Assembly: GCA_023430365.1 (NCBI GenBank)
Contig: JAEZAS010000030.1
Span: forward strand, 1-53,957
DNA from: Planctomycetota bacterium
GTDB taxonomy: Bacteria; Planctomycetota; Planctomycetia; Pirellulales; Pirellulaceae
Reading direction: 5' to 3'
DNA: 53,957 nucleotides
Shown: piece after piece, positions 44,369 through 53,822 of the stretch
Position numbering within the stretch: the first letter of the stretch is position 1
Layout of the letters: each line of letters starts with the position of its first letter
Notes under the pieces: generated by a model
The model's database searches: none
What the model was told of the DNA's origin: nothing
The model's input: the letters and a program-made list of their open reading frames with translations, nothing else
Program-made: the position numbers and the translations under genes

Positions 44369-47197
44369 ATGGAGCAGCTATTCCAAAGCGTCAGTGTGAA
44401 GAGTCTCTCTTCATTGCTGCCGTGGGCTATTCTCTCCGGATTGGTACTTGCGGCGCTCGCACCGGCAATACACCGACTCGCGGGTCGTGCTACTGGTTGG
44501 ATTTTGGCTCTCTTGCCTGTCGCTCTGACGTTCTACTTTGGCGCATTTGTCGGAGCGGTTTTCTCTGGTGAATCGTTCAGCCTTGGCTATGCCTGGGTGC
44601 CCGCATTGCACGTGAATTTGACCATCACTTTGGATGGTTTGAGCCTCCTCTTTGCATTGTTGGTGAATGGCGTCGGCGCGCTGATCCTGGTCTACGCGGG
44701 CGCATACCTGGCGGGAAATCCATTCCTCGGGCGTTTTTACGCCTTCCTGCTACTTTTCATGGCCTCGATGCTCGGGCTCGTCCTGGCTGCCAACTTGCTC
44801 GCTTTGTTTGTCTTTTGGGAACTTACGAGCTTGAGTTCCTATTTCCTGATTGGATTCGACAACAAGCGAGCACAAGCTCGCGCTTCGGCGCTGCAGGCAT
44901 TGCTTGTGACGGGCGGAGGGGGGCTGGCGCTGATGGCCGGGCTAATTCTGCTCGGACAAGCAGGAGGAAGTTTCGAGATACCCACGCTTCTGGCCCGTTC
45001 CGAACAGATCGTCAAACATTCTCTCTACGCTCCCGCCCTTGTGCTGATACTGCTTGGAGCATTCACGAAATCGGCGCAGTTCCCCTTCCACTTTTGGCTT
45101 CCGGGCGCCATGGAGGCGCCGACGCCCGTGAGCGCTTATCTGCACTCGGCCACGATGGTGAAGGCGGGCATTTACCTGTTGGCGCGGTTGAGCCCCGCGA
45201 TGGGGGGCAGTGAACTGTGGGTCTGGTGCGTGGCATGCGTCGGCGGGATCACGATGCTCTTGGGCGCCTGGCTGGCGCTGTTGCAGTCCGATCTCAAGCG
45301 GATCCTGGCGTATTCGACGATTAGTTCGCTGGGCTTGCTGACGATGCTCTTAGGGCTTGGCGGGGAGGCGGCCGTTACCGCGGCCATGGCGTTCTTACTG
45401 GGGCATGCCCTATACAAGGGAGCGTTATTTCAAGTGGCCGGAGCGCTCGATCACGCAACCGGCACCCGCGACGTCGACCGGCTGAGCGGTCTGGGACGAG
45501 TGATGCCCATCACGGCAGTCGCAGCCTGCATCGCGGCATTGTCCATGGCAGGGCTTCCGCCGCTGTTTGGTTTTATTGCGAAAGAACTTTCCTACGAGGC
45601 GTCACTGCACGCTTCTGCTTCTGGCTGGATCACCACAGCGGCGGTTGCCGCCAATGTCCTGCTCGTGGCGGCCGCGGCGGTCGTCGGAATCCGCCCCTTT
45701 GTCGGAAAGCCCCTGCCAACTCCCGAGCAGGCCCACGAAGTGCCGCTCGGCCTTTGGCTGGGACCGGTCATTCTGAGCGCGTTGAGTTTTGGATTGGGCA
45801 TTTGGCCGGGCTTGGGGGCCGATCAACTCGTGGTTTCCGCCAGTTCGTCCGTCCTCGCCCGAGAACTGGATAGTCATCTGGCACTCTGGCACGGTTTGAA
45901 CATGGCGTTTGGGCTTAGCGTTGTGACCGTCGCACTGGGTGTCGGAGCCTACGCAGTCCGCGGCCAGTTGCGGGGATGGAAAGCCAGGTGGGGGGATCAG
46001 CTGCACTTTGGGCCGTCCGCCTGGTACGAATGGGCTCTCGCCACGATGAACGGCCTGGCTCAGGGACAGACCCGGCTGTTGCAAAGCGGCTACTTGCGCT
46101 ACTACTTGATCATCACCGTGGGCGCCGCGACGGCGCTTGCCGGCTACTCGTTGCTGGGACGAGGCGGCCTGAATCTGACGTTCAATTGGTCTGATTTAAG
46201 ATTCTACGAGGCCGGCTTGGCCGGTCTTATGCTGCTTGGCATCTTGTCTGCCGTCGTGGCAAAGTCCCGCCTGGCAGCGATCACGTCGTTGGGAATGGTC
46301 GGCTATGGGATGGCGCTAGTTTTCGTGATGTTCGGCGCTCCGGACCTCGCGATGACTCAATTTCTGATTGAGACGCTGACGGTCATTCTCTTTGTGCTGG
46401 TGTTTTACCATTTGCCTGAATCGCAAATTAAGTCGGGGCTACTGTCAAGGACGCGTGACGCCATTTTGGCGATTGCTACCGCGGGTGTGATGACGGTCTT
46501 TGTCCTGCTCGCCGCTCCCGAATATCAACCCTCTATTTCGGAATTCTTTGCCCAAAATAGCGTGTCCGGCGGCCACGGGCGCAATATTGTGAACGTGATT
46601 CTGGTCGACTTTCGAGGTCTCGACACGATGGGGGAGATCACGGTGCTCTCGATCGCGGCGGTGGGCGTTTATGGCCTGCTCAAACTGCGGCGAAAAACCG
46701 ACGAACCCGTTCGAGAATCGTCCGCCCAGCCAGCAGTGTCGCTTGCTTCGGCCGAAGGCGAAGACCACCAGGTGCCGGGTACGGCAACGTCGCTCATCCT
46801 GCGGACAGCCACGCGCCTTTTGTTGCCGACGCTTCTGCTGTACTCCGTCTTTTTGCTGCTGCGCGGACACAATCAGCCGGGTGGTGGTTTCAGTGGCGGT
46901 TTGATCGCGGCTTCGGCTTTTATTCTCTATGGCATCGCCTACGGAGCGCGGGCCGCGCGCAAGGCGCTGCCAGAAAATCTGCAAGCCCTCATAGGCAGTG
47001 GATTGATCGTGGCGTTGAGCAGTGGCGCACTAGCCCTATTCGCTGGCCTGCCCCTGATGACTGGACTTTGGGGCAAGTTCTATCTACCGGGCCTCGGCAG
47101 ACTCGACGTAGGCACGCCACTGATCTTCGATGTGGGCGTCTACCTGGCGGTGATCGGTGTCACCCTATCGATCATCCTCCCGCTGGCGGAGGAGTGA
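44369..47197 (+). CDS. mnhA: Na+/H+ antiporter subunit A fused to subunit B (MrpAB/MnhAB)
   Basis: 942 residues, many membrane helices. The first 500 are a NuoL-like proton channel: GLSLLFALLVNGVGALILVY, SLSSYFLIGF, GAFTKSAQFPFHFWLPGAMEAPTPVSA. Then MbhD/MbhE-like helices (GAPDLAMTQFLIETLTVILF) and a MnhB domain from about 805 (LLPTLLLYSVFLLLRGHNQPGGGFSGGL). A+B fusion is known in several Mrp systems. First gene of a tightly packed operon; exchanges cytoplasmic Na+ for H+. Confidence 0.95.
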   Translation: MEQLFQSVSVKSLSSLLPWAILSGLVLAALAPAIHRLAGRATGWILALLPVALTFYFGAFVGAVFSGESFSLGYAWVPALHVNLTITLDGLSLLFALLVNGVGALILVYAGAYLAGNPFLGRFYAFLLLFMASMLGLVLAANLLALFVFWELTSLSSYFLIGFDNKRAQARASALQALLVTGGGGLALMAGLILLGQAGGSFEIPTLLARSEQIVKHSLYAPALVLILLGAFTKSAQFPFHFWLPGAMEAPTPVSAYLHSATMVKAGIYLLARLSPAMGGSELWVWCVACVGGITMLLGAWLALLQSDLKRILAYSTISSLGLLTMLLGLGGEAAVTAAMAFLLGHALYKGALFQVAGALDHATGTRDVDRLSGLGRVMPITAVAACIAALSMAGLPPLFGFIAKELSYEASLHASASGWITTAAVAANVLLVAAAAVVGIRPFVGKPLPTPEQAHEVPLGLWLGPVILSALSFGLGIWPGLGADQLVVSASSSVLARELDSHLALWHGLNMAFGLSVVTVALGVGAYAVRGQLRGWKARWGDQLHFGPSAWYEWALATMNGLAQGQTRLLQSGYLRYYLIITVGAATALAGYSLLGRGGLNLTFNWSDLRFYEAGLAGLMLLGILSAVVAKSRLAAITSLGMVGYGMALVFVMFGAPDLAMTQFLIETLTVILFVLVFYHLPESQIKSGLLSRTRDAILAIATAGVMTVFVLLAAPEYQPSISEFFAQNSVSGGHGRNIVNVILVDFRGLDTMGEITVLSIAAVGVYGLLKLRRKTDEPVRESSAQPAVSLASAEGEDHQVPGTATSLILRTATRLLLPTLLLYSVFLLLRGHNQPGGGFSGGLIAASAFILYGIAYGARAARKALPENLQALIGSGLIVALSSGALALFAGLPLMTGLWGKFYLPGLGRLDVGTPLIFDVGVYLAVIGVTLSIILPLAEE

Positions 47198-47198
47198 A

Positions 47199-47543
47199 AT
47201 GTCAACCTTGTTGGCCATCGTCACCGGCTGTCTGTACGCCGCTGGCATCTACATGATGCTACGGCGAAGTCTGTTCAAGTTGATTCTTGGACTTAGTTTT
47301 CTCTCTCACGGCGCTAACTTGATGATCTTCACGGTTGGGGGCCTTACCCGAGGAGCGCCGCCGATTATTGCGACGGATGCGACAGTGCCGTCGGCTCCAA
47401 TTGCCGACCCGCTCCCCCAATCCTTGATTTTGACTGCAATCGTCATCGGCTTCGCGGTTACTGCGTTCTCGCTTGTACTGTTCCATCGTGCAAATCAAAC
47501 GTTTGGCACTGACGACCCAGATGATCTGAAAGTTCACGACTGA
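47199..47543 (+). CDS. mnhC: Na+/H+ antiporter subunit C (MrpC/MnhC)
   Basis: 114 residues, NuoK-like three-helix protein. Characteristic pattern GIYMMLRRSLFKLILGL followed by LSHGANLMIF and the second half LPQSLILTAIVIGFAVTAF. Begins two bases after subunit A/B and ends overlapping subunit D by one base. Confidence 0.95.
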   Translation: MSTLLAIVTGCLYAAGIYMMLRRSLFKLILGLSFLSHGANLMIFTVGGLTRGAPPIIATDATVPSAPIADPLPQSLILTAIVIGFAVTAFSLVLFHRANQTFGTDDPDDLKVHD

Positions 47544-49072
47544 TGAACAACGTGTTACTGGTTCTGCCCTTGATTATTCCCCTGGCTACCGCGGCCTTGT
47601 CGTTGGTCGCCTGGCGCTGGACATCGCTGCAGCGTGTCTTTGCCGTGGTTGGGTCGGTGGCTTTGCTGGCATCCGGCATCCTGCTCTTTACGGTCGTCTG
47701 GCGCGAGGGGATCTGCGTCACTCAGGCGGGCGCCTGGCCGGCGCCGTTTGGGATCACGCTCGTTGCCGACCTGTTCAGCGCGGTGATGGTTGTGCTCGCC
47801 GGAATCGTCGGCCTGGCCACGGTCATCTTCTCTTTGGGGAGCATGGACCGCATGCGCGAAGCGTTCGGCTACTATCCGCTCGTGCAGGCGCTGTTGCTGG
47901 GGGTCTGCGGTGCATTTCTTACTGGGGACCTGTTCAACCTCTACGTCTGGTTCGAGGTCATGTTGATGGCGTCGTTCGTGCTTCTGGCATTAGGTGGTGA
48001 GCGCCCGCAACTTCACGGAAGCATCAAGTACGTCACGCTGAACCTGGTCTCCTCCGCCCTCTTCCTGGCAGCCGTTGGCATCCTGTATGGCTTAGCCGGC
48101 ACGCTGAATATGGCGGATCTCGCCTCGAGGCTGAGCAAGATCGATCATCCACCTTTGGTGACCGCGGCTGCCATGCTTTTCTTGATCGCCTTTGGGGTGA
48201 AGGCAGCTGTGTTTCCACTCTTCTTTTGGCTGCCGGCTTCGTACCATACGCCACCGGGCGCAGTTTCGGCCTTGTTTGCCGGTTTGCTGACCAAAGTGGG
48301 TGTCTATGCGCTGATTCGTGTTTTTACGTTGATGTTTATCCAGGAGATGGCCTACACGCACTTGCTGATTTTGGTCATCTCCGGATTGACCATGGTGACC
48401 GGTGTGCTCGGGGCGGTCGCTCAGCAGGAGTTTCGACGGGTGCTCTCGTTCCACATCGTCAGCCAGATTGGGTATATGACGATGGGATTGGGGCTGGCGG
48501 GAGTTACGAACTCGCCCACACTGGCGAAGCTCGCATTGGCCGGTTCGATCTTCTACATCATGCACCACATCATCGTAAAAACGAATCTGTTTTTTGTGAG
48601 CAGTGTCGCTCGAAGGCTGTGTGGAACGTTTGAACTCAAACGCCAAGGGGGGCTCTACCAAACTCAGCCGTTATTGACCGTACTCTTTCTCATTCCGGCG
48701 TTCTCGTTGGCCGGGATGCCGCCGCTATCGGGGTTCTTCGCAAAACTGTCACTCGTGCAGGCTGGGCTGGGCGCCGGAAAATATGCCATTGCAGCGACAG
48801 CGCTCGCCGTTGGGCTTCTGACTCTTTTCTCGATGACGAAAATCTGGACTGAGGCGTTCTGGAAGCCGATGCCCCACGACCCTGAGTTGACCCCGCAGCC
48901 TTTGACGGGTGCTCAGCGGTATCTGCTTCTAGGGCCCATCGGTTGTCTGGCGGCCATTACGATTTGTATTGGATTCGGAGCGGAAGTGGTCTTCACTGTG
49001 GCGTTGCGTGCTGCGGACCAACTCCTGCAGCGGGAGGAATACATTCATGCGGTGCTGGGAGTGATTCGATGA
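47543..49072 (+). CDS. mnhD: Na+/H+ antiporter subunit D (MrpD/MnhD)
   Basis: 509 residues, NuoN/NuoM-like proton channel with about 14 helices. Diagnostic runs: LFNLYVWFEVMLMASFVLLAL, FGVKAAVFPLFFWLPASYHTPPGAVSALF and SLAGMPPLSGFFAKLSLVQAGL. The lysine of the AFGVKAAVFP helix and the glutamate of YVWFEV correspond to proton-path residues in complex I. Overlaps both neighbours in the operon. Confidence 0.95.
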   Translation: MNNVLLVLPLIIPLATAALSLVAWRWTSLQRVFAVVGSVALLASGILLFTVVWREGICVTQAGAWPAPFGITLVADLFSAVMVVLAGIVGLATVIFSLGSMDRMREAFGYYPLVQALLLGVCGAFLTGDLFNLYVWFEVMLMASFVLLALGGERPQLHGSIKYVTLNLVSSALFLAAVGILYGLAGTLNMADLASRLSKIDHPPLVTAAAMLFLIAFGVKAAVFPLFFWLPASYHTPPGAVSALFAGLLTKVGVYALIRVFTLMFIQEMAYTHLLILVISGLTMVTGVLGAVAQQEFRRVLSFHIVSQIGYMTMGLGLAGVTNSPTLAKLALAGSIFYIMHHIIVKTNLFFVSSVARRLCGTFELKRQGGLYQTQPLLTVLFLIPAFSLAGMPPLSGFFAKLSLVQAGLGAGKYAIAATALAVGLLTLFSMTKIWTEAFWKPMPHDPELTPQPLTGAQRYLLLGPIGCLAAITICIGFGAEVVFTVALRAADQLLQREEYIHAVLGVIR

Positions 49073-49650
49073 ACATGTTGTTGTTGAACATCCTGCTGGC
49101 CGTCATGTGGGGCATGGCTACTGGATGGTTCACGGTGTCGAACTTGAGCGTTGGTTTTGTACTCGGCTTCGCGATCCTGTACCTGTGCCAAGGGATCGTC
49201 GAACCGTCCCCTTACTTCGTCAAGGTGTTCCTGGTCATCCGCTTTGTGATTCGCTACCTGTGGGACATGGTGTTGGCGACGCTGCGCGTTGCCTACGACG
49301 TGCTGATTCCCGGGGCTTGGCCGGGCCAGCCCACCAGGATATCGCCGCAAGGGGCCATGCCAGTTGCCCTCACGGAGGCGTTTCCCGACAGTGTGCGAGC
49401 GCCGCTAACGGCTGGCTCGTTTGTTTGTCCCGGCGTGATCGCAATTCCGCTGGATGCGCGTACTGACGTTGAAATCACTATGCTGGCTAACCTGATCACC
49501 CTCACGCCGGGGAGCGTCAGCCTGGATTTGTCTGAGGATAAGCGGACTCTCTATGTGCATGCGATGTACATCGACGGCGGCGACGTCGAGGCCTACCGCC
49601 GATCCGTCAAGGAAGGCCTGGAGCGTCGAGTACTGGAGCTGTTGCGATGA
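49069..49650 (+). CDS. mnhE: Na+/H+ antiporter subunit E (MrpE/MnhE)
   Basis: 193 residues. N-terminal helices, then FVIRYLWDMVLATLRVAYDVL, and the family signature VEITMLANLITLTPGSVSLDLS. The ATG at 49069 overlaps the subunit D stop (ATGA); longer frames upstream lie inside subunit D. Confidence 0.93.
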   Translation: MNMLLLNILLAVMWGMATGWFTVSNLSVGFVLGFAILYLCQGIVEPSPYFVKVFLVIRFVIRYLWDMVLATLRVAYDVLIPGAWPGQPTRISPQGAMPVALTEAFPDSVRAPLTAGSFVCPGVIAIPLDARTDVEITMLANLITLTPGSVSLDLSEDKRTLYVHAMYIDGGDVEAYRRSVKEGLERRVLELLR

Positions 49651-49937
49651 TGGACGGAAGTGTTTCGCTCAAGGAAGCCGCGGTTGCCTTGGCCTTTGCC
49701 ATGGTCGGAGTAGCGCTAGTCCTGAGTTTTGTGCGTCTCGTGATCGGCCCTACCTTGCCCGATCGTGTCGTCGCGTTGGACCTGATCGGCGTGCTGGCGG
49801 TTGGGGCGATTGCAATTTATTGCATTGCTGTGGACGAACCGGTCTTGCTCGACTCCGCCTCGGTGCTCGCGTTGGTAGGTTTTCTGGGTACGATCGGCTT
49901 TGCTCACTACTTGGAAAGGCGGGGATTCGATGAGTGA
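49647..49937 (+). CDS. mnhF: Na+/H+ antiporter subunit F (MrpF/MnhF)
   Basis: 96 residues, three helices. The family pattern SFVRLVIGPTLPDRVVALDLIG is intact. Overlaps subunit E (ATGA) and subunit G (8 bases). Confidence 0.93.
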   Translation: MMDGSVSLKEAAVALAFAMVGVALVLSFVRLVIGPTLPDRVVALDLIGVLAVGAIAIYCIAVDEPVLLDSASVLALVGFLGTIGFAHYLERRGFDE

Positions 49938-50307
49938 AACCGCAAGCTTGCTACTGATGCTGGCTGGCGCGTTTTTCATGCTGCTGGCAGGTCTGGGGGT
50001 GCTTCGACTTCCGGATATCTTCATGCGCATGCAGGCGGCCACAAAGGCGTCGACTCTGGGCGTCGCCTGTATCCTGCTGGCCACCAGCATCCACTTTCAG
50101 GATCTCGCAATCACGATCCGAGCGATGCTCATCATCGGGTTCTTCTTTCTGACGGCCCCCGTCGGCGCCCACATGTTGGCGCGGGCGGCTTACGCGATCG
50201 GGGCTCCGCTTTGGGAAGGATCGATCATCGATGAGCTTCGCGAGCAGCGCGGTGTTAGGCCCCCTTCGCAGGAGTTACAGGCGGACGTCGACGACCCAGG
50301 TGCATGA
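49930..50307 (+). CDS. mnhG: Na+/H+ antiporter subunit G (MrpG/MnhG)
   Basis: 125 residues with three helices and the family signature GLGVLRLPDIFMRMQAATKASTLGV, then FLTAPVGAHMLARAAY. The start at 49930 lies inside the end of subunit F. Completes the set A/B, C, D, E, F, G. Confidence 0.94.
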   Translation: MSETASLLLMLAGAFFMLLAGLGVLRLPDIFMRMQAATKASTLGVACILLATSIHFQDLAITIRAMLIIGFFFLTAPVGAHMLARAAYAIGAPLWEGSIIDELREQRGVRPPSQELQADVDDPGA

Positions 50308-50402
50308 CGAAGCGTCCGCGAGAAGGTTTCACTCTAGACAACCCGTTTCATTGAATCGAGTCAGCAGCTAACTGCTTTAACCGAATTCCCATAGGCGGCG
50401 CG

Positions 50403-51389
50403 ATGGCCCAACGACTTAGCCAGAATACACTCAGCCAGCCGGTGCATGAGCACATGCGGACCGATTTCGTCAGCCTGGAGGAGACGCTGACGATCGATGA
50501 GTCCCTAAAACACATCCGGGAAAAACAGCCGGAGGGGCGGATCGTCTATTTTTACGTGATCGACTCGGATGGACGCCTGCTTGGGGTTGTTCCCACTCGT
50601 CGATTGCTTCTCAGCGATCCCTTGAAGCGGCTTGCGGAGATCATGATCAAGCCGGTCATTGCCATTCCCAGTCATGCAACAGTGCTGGACGCCTGTGAGT
50701 TTTTCATTTTCCACAAGCTTCTGGCGTTTCCCGTCGTGGATGAGAACCGCCGTATGATCGGTCTGGTCGACGTGGAGTTGTATACACAGGAACTGAGCGA
50801 TTTGGACCGCCGAGAGAACCAGAACCATCTGTTTCAGTTGCTCGGCGTACAACTCGAAGCTCGGCAAAGGTCTGTTCCGAACCTGTTTCGCCGGCGATTC
50901 CCGTGGCTGCTCGCACCTCTTGCCGGCGGTCTGGCGGCCGCAGGAATCGTGGATGCCTCTTACGGGGTGGCGTCGTCGCCACTCGTTTTGCCCTTCATTC
51001 CTCTTGTGCTGGCGCTAGCTAGCAGCGTCGCGGCGCAGTCGATAAGCCTGACATTGCAAGCTCTCCAGGGCGAACGGTTTTCGATGTCAGTCATGTTTGC
51101 GAAGCTGAAAACTGAATTCGCTACGGCTGCGTTACTAGGGATTGGCTGTGGCATCCTGGCCGGCATCGTTGTAATTGCCTGGAAGCCACAGCCGATTGCG
51201 GTCGTGGGGGTAGTGGGAGGCATCATGGCCACGGTGGTGTGCGCTGGATTGCTCGGCCTGGTAATGCCGTATTTGTTCCGGGTGATGAAGCGCTCAACCC
51301 AGGTTGCCGCGGGCCCGGTTGCGCTCGCCTTAGTAGACATGGTCTCGTTGCTGGTCTACTTCGCCCTGGCCAGTTGGTGCGTTCGCTAG
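50403..51389 (+). CDS. CBS-pair MgtE-like divalent cation transporter
   Basis: 328 residues. A CBS pair covers about 20-145 (FYVIDSDGRLLGVVPTRRLL and FPVVDENRRMIGLVDVELY), then a linker and five helices from about 165 in the MgtE pattern: AGGLAAAGIVD, LPFIPLVLALASSVAAQSISLTLQAL and PVALALVDMVSLLVYFALA. The N-terminal MgtE superhelix is absent, so it is shorter than canonical MgtE (about 450). It probably moves Mg2+ or a related ion under CBS control. It follows the Mrp operon by 95 bases and may belong to the same ion-homeostasis unit. Confidence 0.88.
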   Translation: MAQRLSQNTLSQPVHEHMRTDFVSLEETLTIDESLKHIREKQPEGRIVYFYVIDSDGRLLGVVPTRRLLLSDPLKRLAEIMIKPVIAIPSHATVLDACEFFIFHKLLAFPVVDENRRMIGLVDVELYTQELSDLDRRENQNHLFQLLGVQLEARQRSVPNLFRRRFPWLLAPLAGGLAAAGIVDASYGVASSPLVLPFIPLVLALASSVAAQSISLTLQALQGERFSMSVMFAKLKTEFATAALLGIGCGILAGIVVIAWKPQPIAVVGVVGGIMATVVCAGLLGLVMPYLFRVMKRSTQVAAGPVALALVDMVSLLVYFALASWCVR

Positions 51390-51460
51390 ATCTGTCGGCA
51401 GGGAATCCCCGGCAGCATATTGGCCGCCGCCCGATCGCCGCGTTCGGCAATTCCGACGGC

Positions 51461-51515
51461 GGTTACGAAATGCTGCGATGGGTAACCTCTGTTCGTTCCA
51501 CTCAAAGAGTGAACG
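51461..51515. terminator. Paired hairpins between convergent genes
   Basis: GGTTAC/GTAACC (51461-51466 with 51482-51487) is followed by CGTTC(C)ACTC/GAGTGAACG (51494-51502 with 51507-51515) with a 3-4 base loop. The position between the convergent MgtE-like and DUF4198 genes suits a bidirectional stop, but no T-run is present on either strand. Confidence 0.35.
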
Positions 51516-51608
51516 ACAACATCCTCCGAATATGGCCAACATCGACCCGCCTGCATGGACGAGGTCGGGCCGGAATTACTTACGCTGCGTGGGGAAAATG
51601 CCCAAGCG

Positions 51609-52412
51609 TTACTGCGGCAGAACTTCGAGCGTCGCCGTGTAGCTCAGACGCCGCTGCTTGGCGAGCGGAGTGGACGTCTTGTCGTCGGTCGTCGAAGTCT
51701 CGAGCCAGTACATGCCGGGCTCGACGAACTTGACCGAGAACTCGCCTTTCTCGTCGGTCGTCGCGGTGATTTCGTCCTGCGAATCGCGATAGCGAGTTCC
51801 GCCGCGCACGATGGACACGGTCAAACCCGACGCCGGCTTGCCATCGACGACCAGCCGAAAGCGACCTTCGTCTCCGGCATAGAGATCGTTGGGATGGGTG
51901 ATCGCAACCAGGTCGATACCCTTGTCGCTCGGCTCGAGCGCCTTGGTGGTCGGAGCGCCGTTGGTCACGAACGTTTCCACGCGTCCCAGGCTCTCCGAAA
52001 CGGTCAGGTTCTTCGCATCGGACGGAACCTTCTTCGCAAAGTCTTCGGCCGAACCCCGGAAACGCTGCCGCTCGCCGTTCTCTTCCCAGCTGGCAAACAG
52101 GCCGCCGTTGCGCACGGCAATCTGATAGGTGCCTTCCTGCGACAGCGGAACATCGAACACGCTGCGATACCGGCCGCTCGCCTTGTTTTCCGGTTCCACG
52201 CTGGCGCCGTCAGGGCCGGTGATCGACAGATTGTCGAGCGACATCGCGTGATGGTTGAAATAGAACAGGTCGTTGGAGACCGCCGCGTCCACGGTCACCA
52301 GCGAGTTCGAACCCGAAAACGTGGTCTGCGAAGGAAGCAGCCACATCTTGTGGGCCTGGGCGATGAGCGGAAAAGCGAGCACCAGGGCTAACGTCGAGAG
52401 CAGGACACGCAT
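51609..52412 (-). CDS. DUF4198 periplasmic protein
   Basis: 267 residues with a cleavable signal (MRVLLSTLALVLAFPLIAQA) directly followed by HKMWLLPSQT. The family start His is exposed after cleavage, as in NikM/NikK-like and other DUF4198 proteins that may bind metals. The second half is an Ig-like/CarboxypepD_reg fold (GLTVSIVRGGTRYRDSQDEI, TTDEKGEFSVKFVEPGMYWLE). AGGAG lies six bases before the start. Third gene of the minus-strand trio; such trios usually stand beside TonB-dependent receptors or iron/copper uptake loci. Confidence 0.88.
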   Translation of the reverse strand: MRVLLSTLALVLAFPLIAQAHKMWLLPSQTTFSGSNSLVTVDAAVSNDLFYFNHHAMSLDNLSITGPDGASVEPENKASGRYRSVFDVPLSQEGTYQIAVRNGGLFASWEENGERQRFRGSAEDFAKKVPSDAKNLTVSESLGRVETFVTNGAPTTKALEPSDKGIDLVAITHPNDLYAGDEGRFRLVVDGKPASGLTVSIVRGGTRYRDSQDEITATTDEKGEFSVKFVEPGMYWLETSTTDDKTSTPLAKQRRLSYTATLEVLPQ

Positions 52413-52488
52413 GAGAAATCTCCTGAAGATTTAAAAGTCTATGTGCGAGAATCGATCGATTGCTTAAGGGCGGAAACCAGTCGAGTGT

Positions 52489-53034
52489 TTAGGGCTTCAC
52501 GGTCAACGAGACAGCGCCTAGTTCCTTCTTGCCCTGGACTTGTTGCTTGACGGGCTTGTCGCTCGGCCAGGTGAATGGGATTTCGAGCAGTTCACGCCCG
52601 CCGACTTCGCGCACCGCTTCCACCATCAGGCGATACTTGCCGGGAGCAAGCTTGGCGAGTCGGTCCTTCCCGAAGTTGAGCGTGTGCTCTCCCACTGGGC
52701 GGGTTGGGCCGGATACGGCATCGACCGGAAACTGCAAGCCACGCCCGGAACGACGCCACCACTGGCGCAGATCGGGGAGCCACTTCGTCCCAAAGTCGTC
52801 GGTCGGCCCTTTGACCTGGTACCACACGGCGAGATTCACCACATCGTCCGGCTTTTCGCCTTGGATCCAAACGGCGACGTAGGGGCGGTGGTATTCGGCG
52901 ACCTTCAGACGGGGAATCTCCACCGTCACTTCCAACTGATCGCCCGCCATCTTCAATTCTTCGGCGACAAGCCCGGCGGTTGAAGCCAGGCATCCTCCTG
53001 CAACCAGCAAGGCGGCGAACGTCATGCGAACCAT
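52489..53034 (-). CDS. DUF2271 periplasmic protein
   Basis: 181 residues with signal sequence (MTFAALLVAGGCLASTAGLVA). Body shows the DUF2271 pattern RPYVAVWIQGEKPDDVVNLAVWY, WLPDLRQWWRRSG, and SGPTRPVGEHTL with a closing GKYRLMVEAVREVGG. Function unknown; always found with PepSY membrane proteins. ATG at 53034 or GTG/ATG just after. Confidence 0.88.
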   Translation of the reverse strand: MVRMTFAALLVAGGCLASTAGLVAEELKMAGDQLEVTVEIPRLKVAEYHRPYVAVWIQGEKPDDVVNLAVWYQVKGPTDDFGTKWLPDLRQWWRRSGRGLQFPVDAVSGPTRPVGEHTLNFGKDRLAKLAPGKYRLMVEAVREVGGRELLEIPFTWPSDKPVKQQVQGKKELGAVSLTVKP

Positions 53035-53081
53035 CGGCGAACACTCCAGGGAAACGACAACAGATGTAGGTCAGTGCAAGA

Positions 53082-53822
53082 TTAGGGATAGTGAGCGATC
53101 AGCATGGCGATCAGCGCTGGAACCGCTAAGCCGATCGCCACCATCGGCCAGGTCATCGGACGATGGCGTCCGTGCAAATACAACAGAGCAAGTCCGGTCA
53201 GGCAGAACACGAGCGTCGCCACCGCAAAAATGTCGATGAACCACTTCCATGCCGTGCCCGTGTGCCGGCCTTTGTGCAGATCGTTGAAGTAAGCAATCCA
53301 GCCGCGGTCGGTGCTCTCGAATTCCACCGCGCCGGTCTCGCGATCGATCGACAGCCAGGCGTCGACTCCAGGGCCGGGCATCGAGAGGTACACTTCGCTT
53401 TCGTTCCACTCGGCGGCGCGGCGCCCAATCGGCGTCGAAAACTGCTTACTGAGCCACCGGGCTGATTCGGCGGGCAGCGGACCCGATTCCGCAACATTGG
53501 CTTCGTTCAAGCCGGCGAGGATTTCCGGGGGCAACTCCGCGGAGGCGGTGACGACGATCGGCTCGGTGGCGATCTCGCCCGCGTGGTTGAGAGTGATGCC
53601 GGTAATGGCAAACAGCAGCATCCCCACCAGGCAGATCGCCGAACTGATCCAGTGCCACTGGATCATCGTCCGCATCCACAGCGCACGCCGATGCCGGTCG
53701 CGGCGTTCCTTCGTCGACAGATGACCTGACACCGGCTTCAATTCTGTGCTCCGAAGAAGCTCGAGTTTCTGGTTCTGAGACAAGTGCCACTCCGATTCTG
53801 AGCGTAGTTCAATTGCTGACAA
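53082..53822 (-). CDS. PepSY-associated membrane protein
   Basis: About 246 residues. Four hydrophobic segments at roughly 58-80, 190-205, 203-215 and 228-244; the first is WHWISSAICLVGMLLFAITG with the typical HW. The periplasmic middle contains SIDRETGAVEFESTDRGWIAYFNDLHKGRHTG, the PepSY signature. Proteins like this act in periplasmic iron or siderophore reduction systems. The start is uncertain: TTG at 53822 is far from the fold, TTG 53783 has GGAG seven bases upstream, and ATG 53675 begins just before the first helix. First gene of the trio. Confidence 0.85.
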   Translation of the reverse strand: MSAIELRSESEWHLSQNQKLELLRSTELKPVSGHLSTKERRDRHRRALWMRTMIQWHWISSAICLVGMLLFAITGITLNHAGEIATEPIVVTASAELPPEILAGLNEANVAESGPLPAESARWLSKQFSTPIGRRAAEWNESEVYLSMPGPGVDAWLSIDRETGAVEFESTDRGWIAYFNDLHKGRHTGTAWKWFIDIFAVATLVFCLTGLALLYLHGRHRPMTWPMVAIGLAVPALIAMLIAHYP

